From the NCBI RefSeq assembly GCF_000521505.1, contig NZ_CP003915.1, positions 4,092,001 to 4,156,000 of the forward strand: a stretch of DNA of 64,000 bases, in the 5' to 3' direction. A program made the position numbers and the translations under genes. The notes below the pieces were generated by a model. It saw nothing but the letters and a program-made list of their open reading frames with translations, was not told the origin of the DNA and did not search any database. This DNA is from Advenella mimigardefordensis DPN7. Lineage in GTDB: Bacteria; Pseudomonadota; Gammaproteobacteria; Burkholderiales; Burkholderiaceae_B. How positions within the stretch are numbered: position 1 is the first letter of the stretch; the number at the start of each line of letters is the position of its first letter. Positions 43,610 through 53,245 of the stretch are shown piece by piece.

Positions 43610-45070
43610 TCAATTCACCCGCACAGGACGACTCAGCTCAGACGTTGCCCCATTGCTGTCGGTCACGGTGGCCGTAATCGAGCCTATGCCGGTCTTTTCT
43701 GATTCCCATGTGAGTTGGGCAATACCTTTCTCGTTGGTATGCGCTACCACAGAACCCAGGTACTGTTCTGCCTCATTTGAATGACGGTCGCGATTACCAA
43801 AAAACTCGATTCTGTAGCGCTGATCCGCAGATCCGTTTATCTCAACCGCAATTTTGCCATTTTGCACAGCCAGAACCGGCGCAGTGACGCCCTGATTCGG
43901 GTATGCATTGCACCCCTGCTCATCCGGGTTTTTGCAGGTTTTTTGCAGTTTGGCCGGTTCAATGACCACACCACCGCCGCGCGAGCCGACAAAGCCATCA
44001 TGTTCCAGAGCAGGAACATCAAATATGATAGCGCCCAGACGCTGATCTGGCACGCAGGAGCCGCCTGCCTCGCATCGTTTAATATCCTTGCCGTTATCCC
44101 ATATCTGGTTTTTGGTAAGTGTTATACGGGCATGGGCATCCTTTTCAGAACGAATCGCCACGCCAATACGGTTGCCATGCACTTTATTACCGTCAAACAC
44201 ATTGCCATCACCAGTCAGATTGAACCCAATCGAATTATTGACCAACTCGTTATAGGCAATGTAATTACGTTTGCCCCAGTTTATCTGCAGCCCGTCGGAG
44301 TAGTTCTCGAATTTATTTCCAACAATGGTATTGTCATTACCCCACAGAATCTCAATGCCCTGCGAGGGCTCCGGATTGGCTGCTGTGGATACAAAATGGT
44401 TATTGGCAATCAAATTAAAGGCAGCACCGCGGGTCAGCTCAAGTCCATCGCCGTTATCCTGAAAGAGATTATGCAACACCTTGTTGTTATTGGTTGTTGT
44501 TGCTGTCGGTTCACCCTTTCCATCATCACCGGTAATCATGATGCCGGCACCGCCATAGTTTTGACTCAGGCGATTATGCTCGATCAGATTATGGCTGGAA
44601 CGATTGATCAATACCCCAATGCAGAATCGGCGCACATCCAGGCCCTTTATCGTCACGTTGTTCACGTCCTGCAGCACCAGCCCCGGCAGGCTCATCGTAC
44701 GTACGTTGGTTCCGTATTGTTGCGGGTTAGCGCCAGGGCAGGCTTTCGCGCCTTCCCCTTTTATGTAGTTGGAGCCATCAACGGTAATATATTCGCCAGT
44801 CTTGGCCCATTGTGTGCCGATCAGGCTCACTGGCGACTTGATGGCAGGCAGTGCACTATTGAGCTTGATCACAAAAGGCGCGCTCCCCACTGCCTTAATC
44901 AGAATCTCGTTTTTATCACCGGGGTTGGCGTTGCTTTGCTCAATCGCCCAGCGCAGGGAACCTTTCTCTGCGTCATCGTCGTAACGATCCACCGTGTATG
45001 TACCGGCAACCGCCGCGCCCGAGATAGTCAGCCCCAGCGCCATCGCATATAAAGGTACTGATCTGGTCAC
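43610..45070 (-). CDS. Secreted right-handed parallel beta-helix protein
   Basis: A 486-residue exported protein from the GTG at 45070, which has a GGGAG site (an in-frame TTG at 45085 lacks one). The signal peptide ends near GLTISGAAVAG. The body is a right-handed beta-helix (pectate-lyase/NosD class), with repeated turns such as NVTIKGLDVRRFCIGVLINRSSHNLIEHNRLSQNYG and DNTIVGNKFENYSDGLQINW. A C-terminal beta domain (from ~residue 390) has Ig-like sequence (GSITATVTDSNGATSEL). It directly follows pcaG. Some related proteins are labelled 3-dehydroshikimate dehydratase, but no active site is evident here. Confidence 0.8.
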   Translation of the reverse strand: MTRSVPLYAMALGLTISGAAVAGTYTVDRYDDDAEKGSLRWAIEQSNANPGDKNEILIKAVGSAPFVIKLNSALPAIKSPVSLIGTQWAKTGEYITVDGSNYIKGEGAKACPGANPQQYGTNVRTMSLPGLVLQDVNNVTIKGLDVRRFCIGVLINRSSHNLIEHNRLSQNYGGAGIMITGDDGKGEPTATTTNNNKVLHNLFQDNGDGLELTRGAAFNLIANNHFVSTAANPEPSQGIEILWGNDNTIVGNKFENYSDGLQINWGKRNYIAYNELVNNSIGFNLTGDGNVFDGNKVHGNRIGVAIRSEKDAHARITLTKNQIWDNGKDIKRCEAGGSCVPDQRLGAIIFDVPALEHDGFVGSRGGGVVIEPAKLQKTCKNPDEQGCNAYPNQGVTAPVLAVQNGKIAVEINGSADQRYRIEFFGNRDRHSNEAEQYLGSVVAHTNEKGIAQLTWESEKTGIGSITATVTDSNGATSELSRPVRVN

Positions 45071-45209
45071 TTTATTCTCCCACAAAAATCATCGTTCAAC
45101 TGCTCCGCATGCAACAGCGGCGACTTGGCAGCTACTGCAACCTGAACCGCTACCCCCATCAGGCCGCCGCTTTATCCACAAGGGCTGTGCATCACACAAC
45201 CCCTGTGCA

Positions 45210-45839
45210 TCAGATGTCAAAGAACACCGTTTCGCCTTCACCCTGAATACGGATATCGAAGCGATATACCACTTCACCATCACGTTCCTGCCGTGTAGCG
45301 ATCAGCGTGTCACGACGCCTGACCCATTCAATGCTGTTCAAAACAGGATCTTTGGCATTCGCTTCGGCTTCATCGTCAAAATACACGCGCGTATGCAATC
45401 CGATATTGATGCCACGCGCAAATATGACTAATGCTATATGCGGTGCCTGTGTCGTGCCCTTGCGTCCGGGTACAGATCCGGGCTTGATCGTATCAAAATG
45501 CCAGAACCCGGTATTGAAATCCGCACCGGTGCGCCCCCAGCCACGAAATGCGTCATCTGCCACTTTTCCCTGTGTATCCGCTTTGGCCGGATAGACACCG
45601 TTGGCGTCGGCCTGCCAAATTTCTACCAACACATCGCGCAAGGGAATGCCCAGCCCGTCAAATACCTGGCCTTCGAGCCGGATGCGCTGGCCCTGGGTTT
45701 TATCGGTTACCAGCTGGTTATCAAAGTTGTATTCAAACACATTGATGTCGGCCTGTTCCGGCAACAAGCCAATATGCACATAAGGACCACCCGTCTGTGA
45801 CGGCGTTTCGTGCAATTGCTGAAAAGTCCAGTTACTCAT
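45210..45839 (-). CDS. pcaG: Protocatechuate 3,4-dioxygenase alpha subunit
   Basis: A 209-residue PcaG from the ATG at 45839, which has a GAAGGA site (an in-frame start at 45860 adds seven residues). The family pattern includes TPSQTGGPYVHIGLLP, IRLEGQVFDGLGIPLRDVLVEIWQADANGVYPA and GTTQAPHIALVIFARGINIGLHTRVYF. The alpha subunit lacks the full iron ligand set and pairs with PcaH. The heteromeric enzyme opens protocatechuate between the hydroxyls to give 3-carboxy-cis,cis-muconate. It follows pcaH after 17 bases. Confidence 0.95.
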   Translation of the reverse strand: MSNWTFQQLHETPSQTGGPYVHIGLLPEQADINVFEYNFDNQLVTDKTQGQRIRLEGQVFDGLGIPLRDVLVEIWQADANGVYPAKADTQGKVADDAFRGWGRTGADFNTGFWHFDTIKPGSVPGRKGTTQAPHIALVIFARGINIGLHTRVYFDDEAEANAKDPVLNSIEWVRRRDTLIATRQERDGEVVYRFDIRIQGEGETVFFDI

Positions 45840-45856
45840 ACTGTGTTTTTCCTTCA

Positions 45857-46594
<738 letters not shown>

Positions 46595-46603
46595 CTAAAA
46601 ACG

Positions 46604-47956
46604 TCATGTCGCATCGGTATGTGAAACGAGCGATTTCACAAAAACGGCTACGGCGGCGGCTGTTGCTGGTATCAGCAACATGCTCAGGATGTCGGTAAAG
46701 GTCCAGTTATTTCCCAGCAATATGGCACCCACCCACGCGCCAAATACGGCACCGAACCGACCGATACCGGACATCCATGCCACGCCGGTGGCGCGGCACT
46801 GGGTCTGGTAAAAGCGGGCACTCAACGCGGGCATGGCCGATTGCGCGCCATTGATGGCAATGCCTGCACACAGAATCAAAATGGCTAGCAGGGTTGGATT
46901 GCCCAGGCTTTGTCCGACAGCAAAAGCGAACACGCCAGCGACGAAATAGAAACCGGCAATCACACGGTTGGGATTGAACCGGTCCATCGCCCATCCGACA
47001 AACAGGGCACTGACCACACCACCGAACTGGAACAGGCCACCGATAAACGTTGCCCGCTCCATAGAGGCGCCGGTTTCACGCATAAGTGTGGGCAGCCAGC
47101 TGGTGAGCAAGTAAATGACAACCAAGCCCATGAAATAGGTCAGCCACAGCAGTAGCGTTCCCTTGGCGTATTTCGCAGAGAACAGCATGGCAAGTGAATT
47201 TTTATTGGCGCCCTGCGATTTTTCTTCGGGCACATGGAACTGCGTCGCTCCCTTAACGCGCTCTGGTGCAATACGACTTAGAATGCGCCGTACTTTTTCA
47301 GCGTTGCCGCCTTTGACGATCAAAAAGCGATAGGACTCCGGCAGGACGAAGATCACCAGTACCGTAAGAATCAAAGGAGCCCATCCCCCCAGCAAAAACA
47401 GACTATGCCAGCCATACGCGGGAATCATCCAGCCACTGATAAAGCCGCCTGTGGCCATACCAAGGTTATATCCACAGAACATGCACGTGACCAGCAAAGA
47501 GCGAACACGGTCCGGGCAGTACTCCGAGAATAAGGTGGTTGCATTTGGCATGGCTGCCCCCAGGCCAACGCCGGTCAGGAAGCGCAATATCACAAGTGTG
47601 TCCAGCGAGCCTGCATATGCAGACGCCAGGCTGAAACCGCCAAAGACCACCATAGACAATATCAACACCAACTTGCGTCCGTAACGATCAGCCGCAGGAC
47701 CGGACAGCAATGCGCCGAAAATCATTCCGCCCAGCGCGGCGCTCATGACGGGTCCCAGTTGTGAGCGGTCCACGCCCCAATCCTGCGCCAGTGCCGGCGC
47801 GATAAAGCCCATTGCTGCAGTATCAATTCCATCAACAAAAACGATCAGAAAACAGATGATGGCAATGAACCACTGGAACCTGCTCAACGGAGCATCGTTA
47901 ATCAGCGTTTGTGCATCGATGCTCGAATTTTGAATCACATTATCCGATGACGGCAT
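46604..47956 (-). CDS. pcaK: MFS aromatic acid:H+ symporter (PcaK/AAHS family)
   Basis: A 450-residue major facilitator protein with about 12 hydrophobic segments. The family signature in the first domain (VFVDGIDTAAMGFIAPALAQDWGVDRSQLGPVMSAALGGMIFGALLSGPAADRYGRK) is characteristic of the aromatic-acid symporters (AAHS). A near-perfect ribosome site (AAAGGAGG) precedes the ATG at 47956. It imports 4-hydroxybenzoate or protocatechuate for the adjacent dioxygenase. The symbol is assigned from context and family; the exact substrate may differ. Confidence 0.85.
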   Translation of the reverse strand: MPSSDNVIQNSSIDAQTLINDAPLSRFQWFIAIICFLIVFVDGIDTAAMGFIAPALAQDWGVDRSQLGPVMSAALGGMIFGALLSGPAADRYGRKLVLILSMVVFGGFSLASAYAGSLDTLVILRFLTGVGLGAAMPNATTLFSEYCPDRVRSLLVTCMFCGYNLGMATGGFISGWMIPAYGWHSLFLLGGWAPLILTVLVIFVLPESYRFLIVKGGNAEKVRRILSRIAPERVKGATQFHVPEEKSQGANKNSLAMLFSAKYAKGTLLLWLTYFMGLVVIYLLTSWLPTLMRETGASMERATFIGGLFQFGGVVSALFVGWAMDRFNPNRVIAGFYFVAGVFAFAVGQSLGNPTLLAILILCAGIAINGAQSAMPALSARFYQTQCRATGVAWMSGIGRFGAVFGAWVGAILLGNNWTFTDILSMLLIPATAAAVAVFVKSLVSHTDAT

Positions 47957-48176
47957 GATTCCTCCTTTGTAGAAAAATATCTGAAATTATTTATAGACTG
48001 GCAAGGTGTTTTTTCAGGGATCAGGGACCTCGCCGAATTATCCAGCCGAAATCCCATTGCTGCTCTGTATTGGAAAACGATTCATCGTCCGAATTACCTT
48101 GCGATAAACGTATCAGCGGCTTCACCGGATGGCAGCGGCCGGCCGTTTTTCTGGCTAAACTCATTTGCAATAACTA
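47957..48176. other. 220-bp gap between pcaB and pcaK without a gene
   Basis: In many relatives a pcaD or pcaC gene follows pcaB, but this gap holds no readable fragment of either. The part near 48010-48170 is unremarkable, and no clear terminator or promoter was identified apart from the ribosome site of pcaK. Confidence 0.4.
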
Positions 48177-49535
48177 TTACCCGGGCTGTCTGCCGGCCTC
48201 ATTCAACACCGCATCTATCTGATCCTGAATATTGCCGATATATGATTCCGGCCTGAACATGTCACTGATCTGCTCGCCGGTGAACTGGTGCCTGATGTCG
48301 TCCAGTTCGGCGATCACGTCCTTCAGATGGCGCTGTTCGTCCACAGCTTTTTTACAGGCAGATTCAACCAGGTGATGTGCATTGAGCCGACCCAGCGTAG
48401 GAGCCAGCCGCATCATGACCGCCTCGGCCATCACCAATCCGTTTGTACATTCAAGATTGCGCTGCATGTTTTCCGGGTTCACCTGCATTCCCTGCAGGAC
48501 ATCCAGCGTGCGTTCCAGTGCTCCTGAACACAGTTGAAATATTTCTGGCAATGACAGCCATTCTGCATGCCAGCCACCCAGGCTGCGCTCATGCTCCTGC
48601 ACCATACTTTGATATAGGCTTGAGATCAGAACAGGCACGCGATTGGCCGCAGCCAGTACAGATGCGGCTGCCACCGGGTTCCGCTTGTGCGGCATGGTAG
48701 AAGAGCCACCCCGCCCTTCTCCCATCGGTTCAAACACCTCACCCACTTCGGTCTGCATCAGCAGCGACCAGTCGCGCGCCATTTTTCCCAGATTGCCCAC
48801 CACCAGTCCCAGCACACTCGCTATCTCAACAATACGATCGCGCTCACCATGCCAGGTGCACAGGGGTTCCGTCAGATTCAGTTGCGCCTCAAAAGCGGCC
48901 ACCACGGCGGTGCCCTGATCGTTCAATGAGGCCAGCGAACCTACCGCTCCGCCCAGCTGCGCCGTCAATACCCGCGCTCTCATCGCTTCGATGCGGTTCA
49001 AATCACGCCTGAATACCGACGCCCAGCGGGCGAGCTTGTGGCCAAAAGTGATGGGTAATGCCTGCTGCAGCCAGGTACGTCCCATCATGATCTGATGTCG
49101 GTAAACCTTTGCCTGCGCAAGTGCCGTGTCGTATGCCTGTTCCAATTGCGCCTGGATAATGACCAGCGCATCGCGGCACTGCAAAATACAGGCGGTATCC
49201 AGCACATCCTGGCTGGTTGCCCCCCAATGAACATAACGCGACGCGTCTTCATCACTTGCCTTTACCAGGGCAGTCAGCTGTTTTACAAATGGAATGGCGA
49301 TATTGCCTGCCAGCCCGCCTGCCGTGGCCAATGCGTTCTCATTCAGTTTTTCCAGCCCTTGCGTCGTGCAAACCTGTTCAATGCCTTGCGCAGCGGCTTG
49401 CGGGATGACGCCCACCAGCGCCTGCGCCTTTGCAAGTGCTATTTCAGTCGTCATCAGATACTTCAATAGCGAGCGGTCACTGAAAATATCCGTCACGTCT
49501 TTCTGATAGAACAGGCTGGCGTATAAGCGGCTCAT
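48177..49535 (-). CDS. pcaB: 3-Carboxy-cis,cis-muconate cycloisomerase
   Basis: A 452-residue PcaB from the ATG at 49535, with AAGGAG upstream (the longer frame from 49622 adds 29 unrelated residues). The fumarase/aspartase-superfamily signature is GGSSTMPHKRNPVAAA (residues ~280-295), and HWGATSQDVLDTACILQ and RTWLQQALPITFGHKLARW are also conserved. It lactonises 3-carboxymuconate to gamma-carboxymuconolactone. It starts 13 bases after the pcaJ stop. Confidence 0.95.
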   Translation of the reverse strand: MSRLYASLFYQKDVTDIFSDRSLLKYLMTTEIALAKAQALVGVIPQAAAQGIEQVCTTQGLEKLNENALATAGGLAGNIAIPFVKQLTALVKASDEDASRYVHWGATSQDVLDTACILQCRDALVIIQAQLEQAYDTALAQAKVYRHQIMMGRTWLQQALPITFGHKLARWASVFRRDLNRIEAMRARVLTAQLGGAVGSLASLNDQGTAVVAAFEAQLNLTEPLCTWHGERDRIVEIASVLGLVVGNLGKMARDWSLLMQTEVGEVFEPMGEGRGGSSTMPHKRNPVAAASVLAAANRVPVLISSLYQSMVQEHERSLGGWHAEWLSLPEIFQLCSGALERTLDVLQGMQVNPENMQRNLECTNGLVMAEAVMMRLAPTLGRLNAHHLVESACKKAVDEQRHLKDVIAELDDIRHQFTGEQISDMFRPESYIGNIQDQIDAVLNEAGRQPG

Positions 49536-49548
49536 GGCAACACTCCTT

Positions 49549-50202
49549 TTAAGATTGCGTAGCGTCAATGAGCAGAGCGCCGGTAAGGGATTGCAATTGC
49601 TCGAATGACAATCCCTCGACAATCTCGATCACGCTCAGTCCGTCCGGTGTCACATCGATCACACATAAGTCGGTGTAAATGCGGTCAACACATTTCAAAC
49701 CGGTAGCGGGGTAACTGAGTTCGCCCACAATCTTCGGCTCTCCCGTCTTGGTGTTATGATCTGTCGTCACGAATACCTGTTTCGCGCCAACGGCAAGATC
49801 CATGGCGCCCCCTACAGCTGGGATCGAATCCGGAGCGCCAGTATGCCAATTGGCAAGGTCACCATTGGCAGCGACCTGGAACGCGCCCAGCACACAAATA
49901 TCAAGATGCCCGCCCCGCATCATGGCAAACGAATCACCGTGATGGAAAAAGCTTCCTCCGTCCAGCATGGTGACAAATTCCTTACCCGCGTTGATCAACT
50001 CCGGATCTTCCTGCCCTGCAGGCGGCGGCGGTCCAAACGCCAGCAGGCCGTTTTCGGAATGCAGAAACACGTCCTTGTCTTGAGGCAGATAACTGGCGAT
50101 TTTTGTTGGCAAGCCTATTCCCAAATTGACATAGGCTCCGTCAGGAATGTCCCGGGCAACGCGCTCGGCAATCTGGTCACGAGTCAGCTTTGTATAGCTC
50201 AT
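49549..50202 (-). CDS. pcaJ: 3-Oxoadipate CoA-transferase subunit B
   Basis: A 217-residue CoA-transferase beta subunit. The catalytic glutamate is in the SENGLLAFGP motif (residues ~49-58), and the N-terminus RVARDIPDGAYVNLGIGLPTKIASYLP is characteristic. With the alpha subunit it transfers CoA from succinyl-CoA to 3-oxoadipate. It overlaps pcaI by four bases. CatJ/ScoB relatives exist, but the pca neighbours favour pcaJ. Confidence 0.93.
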   Translation of the reverse strand: MSYTKLTRDQIAERVARDIPDGAYVNLGIGLPTKIASYLPQDKDVFLHSENGLLAFGPPPPAGQEDPELINAGKEFVTMLDGGSFFHHGDSFAMMRGGHLDICVLGAFQVAANGDLANWHTGAPDSIPAVGGAMDLAVGAKQVFVTTDHNTKTGEPKIVGELSYPATGLKCVDRIYTDLCVIDVTPDGLSVIEIVEGLSFEQLQSLTGALLIDATQS

Positions 50203-50891
50203 GCTGCTCTCCGCGCTGCCGCTGGTGCACAGGGAACCTGAACAACGTGCGTTACAAAGATCCCGGGCGTTACCACATGCTCGGGGTCCAGCGCACCCAA
50301 CTCAACCACCTCGCTCACCTGGGCAATCGTTACCGCGCCAGCCATCGCCATGATGGGGCCAAAGTTGCGAGCCGACTTGCGGTACACCAGATTGCCCCAG
50401 CGATCGCCTTTATAGGCTTTAATCAGCGCAAAATCAGCGGTAATCGGATATTCAAGAACGTAGTCCTTTCCCTTAATGTTCCGACTTTCCTTGCCTTCGG
50501 CAAGCAAGGTGCCAAAGCCGGTCGGCGTATACACTGCGCCCAGCCCCATCCCGGCGGCCTGTATGCGACAGGCCAGATTACCCTGAGGGACCAATTCGAG
50601 TTCTATTTTGCCTGCGCGATACAGTTCGTCAAAAACCCAGGAGTCTGTTTGACGGGGGAAAGAGCAGATCATCTTCCGTACCGCACCGGTCTTGAGCAAT
50701 TTGGCTAGACCGTGATCGCCGTTACCGGCATTATTGTTAACGATGGTCAGGTTTCGTACGCCCAGGTCGATCAGACCGTCGATCAGTTCAGCGGGTTGCC
50801 CGGCACTGCCAAAACCACCGATCATAATGGTGGCCTCGTCGCGAATCTGCGACAGTACATCTGCCAATGAAGCGGCAGTTTTATCAATCAT
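50199..50891 (-). CDS. pcaI: 3-Oxoadipate CoA-transferase subunit A
   Basis: A 230-residue CoA-transferase alpha subunit from the ATG at 50891, which has a GGAGA site. The longer frame to 50933 adds 14 unlikely residues. The conserved GGFGSAGQPAELIDGL region (residues ~25-40) is the CoA-transferase signature, with TIVNNNAGNGDHGLAKLLK following. It is the first gene of the minus-strand pca run. The divergent IclR gene shares its 242-bp upstream region. Confidence 0.93.
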   Translation of the reverse strand: MIDKTAASLADVLSQIRDEATIMIGGFGSAGQPAELIDGLIDLGVRNLTIVNNNAGNGDHGLAKLLKTGAVRKMICSFPRQTDSWVFDELYRAGKIELELVPQGNLACRIQAAGMGLGAVYTPTGFGTLLAEGKESRNIKGKDYVLEYPITADFALIKAYKGDRWGNLVYRKSARNFGPIMAMAGAVTIAQVSEVVELGALDPEHVVTPGIFVTHVVQVPCAPAAARRAA

Positions 50892-51133
50892 CACATGTCT
50901 CCAATGTGTCGGGCAACTGATCTCACCTGGCATCTGGCACTACACCTCGTGATCAACTACAGTACAACAAGGTGCAATAAATTTGCCGGTAAGTTTGATT
51001 TAAATTATCAACCCCCTCATTTTTTATAGTTTCACACCCTTTTGCCAGCCACTTTTTTGGCTTTTTGTGCGATGATCGAACAAATCATACTTTTATCGCC
51101 CAAACTCAGGGTATTCCCTGAAGGAAATGACAA

Positions 51134-51967
51134 CTGAATAAGCCAAATGAAATAGCGCTCCGGCAGAATCGGCTCATCGAGAATCCACAGAATAAAAAGA
51201 GGATTCGCCACGAAGATTTTGTTGCAGGCATCAGCAAAGGCCTGGCCATTCTGGACAGTTTCGGGTCGGAGCGCCATCGTCTGAATATTTCACAAGCGGC
51301 AGAAAAAACCGGCATGACGCGCGCTGCTGCCCGTCGTCATTTATTAACGCTGGAGTATTTGGGATATCTGGAGTCTGACGGCCACTTCTTTTATCTGAGC
51401 CCGAAAGTACTTCGATTTTCGGGTTCTTATATTGGTGGCGCCACGCTGCCCAAAGTATCGCAACCCCTGTTGAACCTGCTTACGAACCAGACCTCCCTGA
51501 TCTACTCGGTCATGGTGCTTGATGGCTATGAAGCGATCACCATTGCCCGTAGCGCCGCCATGCAACAGGAAGATCGCGTCAACCCCTATGGCCTGACATT
51601 GGGGAACCGCCTGCCTGCTCATGCAACGTCTGCCGGCAAAATCCTGCTGGCCTATCTCTCTACAGACGAACAACAGCAGTGGCTGGTGCATTACCCTCTG
51701 CAACGGATCACCAAATTCACCCAGACCAACAACGCCGCTTTCCTGAAACTGCTCAATACGATCAAGGAGAGGGAATGGTGTTATTCAAGTGAGGAGCACG
51801 AACTCGGTGTACACGCCGTTGCAGTACCCATTTATGGACAACAGAACAAAGTCGTTGCGGCGATCAATATCGTTTCACCAACCACCCGAACAACAAAGCG
51901 ATATTTAATTGAGCATATTCTGCCCTTGTTGCAGGATACGGCGAGAGAAATCAGGCGTGTCATTTGA
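51134..51967 (+). CDS. IclR-family regulator of the pca genes, probable CTG start
   Basis: A regulator of about 277 residues. The first ATG in frame (51314) would delete the DNA-binding part, because codons upstream read EDFVAGISKGLAILDSFGSERHRLNISQAAEKTG, a typical IclR winged-helix N-terminus. The open frame extends back to a stop at 51128-51130 with no ATG, GTG or TTG. The CTG at 51134 has AAGGAA seven bases upstream. The C-terminal effector domain includes GNRLPAHATSAGKILLAYL. It is divergent from pcaI, as PcaR/PcaQ-type regulators are, and is inferred to respond to 3-oxoadipate or protocatechuate. Confidence 0.75.
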   Translation: MNKPNEIALRQNRLIENPQNKKRIRHEDFVAGISKGLAILDSFGSERHRLNISQAAEKTGMTRAAARRHLLTLEYLGYLESDGHFFYLSPKVLRFSGSYIGGATLPKVSQPLLNLLTNQTSLIYSVMVLDGYEAITIARSAAMQQEDRVNPYGLTLGNRLPAHATSAGKILLAYLSTDEQQQWLVHYPLQRITKFTQTNNAAFLKLLNTIKEREWCYSSEEHELGVHAVAVPIYGQQNKVVAAINIVSPTTRTTKRYLIEHILPLLQDTAREIRRVI

Positions 51968-52116
51968 TCGCAGATGCGCGATCCTGACTTCCTGAATAAA
52001 CAGACTGGCACGTTGCGAAGGCGTCAATGTACTTGCTGCCAGCACGGAATACGTCGTAATCACCGGCAACGTGATGACGCTTGTGCTGTTTTAGCGGCAT
52101 AATCGCCTGAAATGGC

Positions 52117-53094
52117 TCACTTCACCGAGTCAATGAGCTGCGCTTGGCCTGAGTCATTTTCAACTGCCTTGTTGGTTATGCCAAATGGAATATGCACCGA
52201 CGGCACCAGCGAGCGGGTCATCTCCAGATGGGCAGACTGGTCGTCAAAAAAGATATGAGGCTTAAGCACACCCAGCACATGTTTTTTTGCAATGCCGCCA
52301 AGGAAAAAGGCATCATTGGTCATCACTCCCCAGGCTTTCAGCGTATTGAGCGCCCGTTCATGTGACGGCGCATTTCTGGCCGTCACCAGCGATACGCGTA
52401 GCCGGTTCTCATAATCAGGATTCTGCTTTTTGAATTGCTCTTCGATAGACTGAATCTTTGCTACCCGAATCAGAAACTGCTGCAAGGGGCCGGGACCATG
52501 CGAATTCATGACGTTTGCCACTTCATGAGCATGAAAATCAGTCAATCCGGACGCTTGCATAATGCTTTCAGATTCGTCACTGGCCAGCACGCCATCAAAG
52601 TCAAAAGCGATGCGTAAAGCCTGATCCTGTTCATCATCGTCAAATTTTGAATCCAGCACGTAGCCGGCAGGATAGCCCGCGCCGATTGCGGCGTCGACAT
52701 CAGCCTTGTTGCCAGACAAAAACAGCGATATGTTCAGCGCAGGGATATATTCATAAGGCGAGCGCCCCTGCATGAAAATGGCACGCGTAATACCCAGCCC
52801 GTAGTGTTCAATTGTTTTCATCACGCGCAGGCCCGTGTCCGGATCGTTGCGTGACAGCAATATCACTTCAACCAGCGGATCTTCCGGATCGGGCCGCATA
52901 TGATTTAACGAAAGTAGCCTTTTCACAAAAGGGAACGCAATCCCTTTTGGCAGCGGATTATTAAGATTGCGCTCCTGAAATTTACGATAGGCCTCCTCGC
53001 CATCACGTTTGAAAACCGAGTCCGAAGCACTCAGGTCAAAAACGGCGCTGGAGGCCACGCCAATCACCAGGCGATTCTCTAGATCGTACGGCAT
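52117..53094 (-). CDS. Cytosolic 5'-nucleotidase family protein
   Basis: A 325-residue protein of the 5'-nucleotidase family with a HAD-type core, from the ATG at 53094 (a TTG at 53115 is an alternative). VIGVASSAVFDLSASDSVF is the usual N-terminus, and the HAD nucleophile region IAFDFDGVLASDESES lies near residue 160. LVTARNAPSHERALNTLKAWGV and FDDQSAHLE are the later HAD motifs. It hydrolyses nucleoside 5'-monophosphates in the cytoplasm. It has no functional link to the neighbouring genes that I can see. Confidence 0.85.
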   Translation of the reverse strand: MPYDLENRLVIGVASSAVFDLSASDSVFKRDGEEAYRKFQERNLNNPLPKGIAFPFVKRLLSLNHMRPDPEDPLVEVILLSRNDPDTGLRVMKTIEHYGLGITRAIFMQGRSPYEYIPALNISLFLSGNKADVDAAIGAGYPAGYVLDSKFDDDEQDQALRIAFDFDGVLASDESESIMQASGLTDFHAHEVANVMNSHGPGPLQQFLIRVAKIQSIEEQFKKQNPDYENRLRVSLVTARNAPSHERALNTLKAWGVMTNDAFFLGGIAKKHVLGVLKPHIFFDDQSAHLEMTRSLVPSVHIPFGITNKAVENDSGQAQLIDSVK

Positions 53095-53245
53095 GGCATC
53101 GTTCCCGTAACACAAACGCAGAGGTGAACATTTACTGGACTATGTTGTACTGTCATTTTGACATCCTGAAACCGCAGTCAAGGCAATGCCCTGCATTTTA
53201 TCGAATAACGGGCTCCATTGCGTTGCCAGGGATTACTCATTGATT

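Noticed and set aside
43781..45052. 423-residue plus-strand frame opposite the beta-helix gene
   Set aside because: A long open frame, but antisense to a protein with clear signal peptide and beta-helix repeats; no family pattern is visible in the translation.
51047..51062. Small hairpin AGCCA/TGGCT followed by Ts in the pcaI-IclR gap
   Set aside because: Only five base pairs in a T-rich region; it could occur by chance and no transcript is expected to end there.
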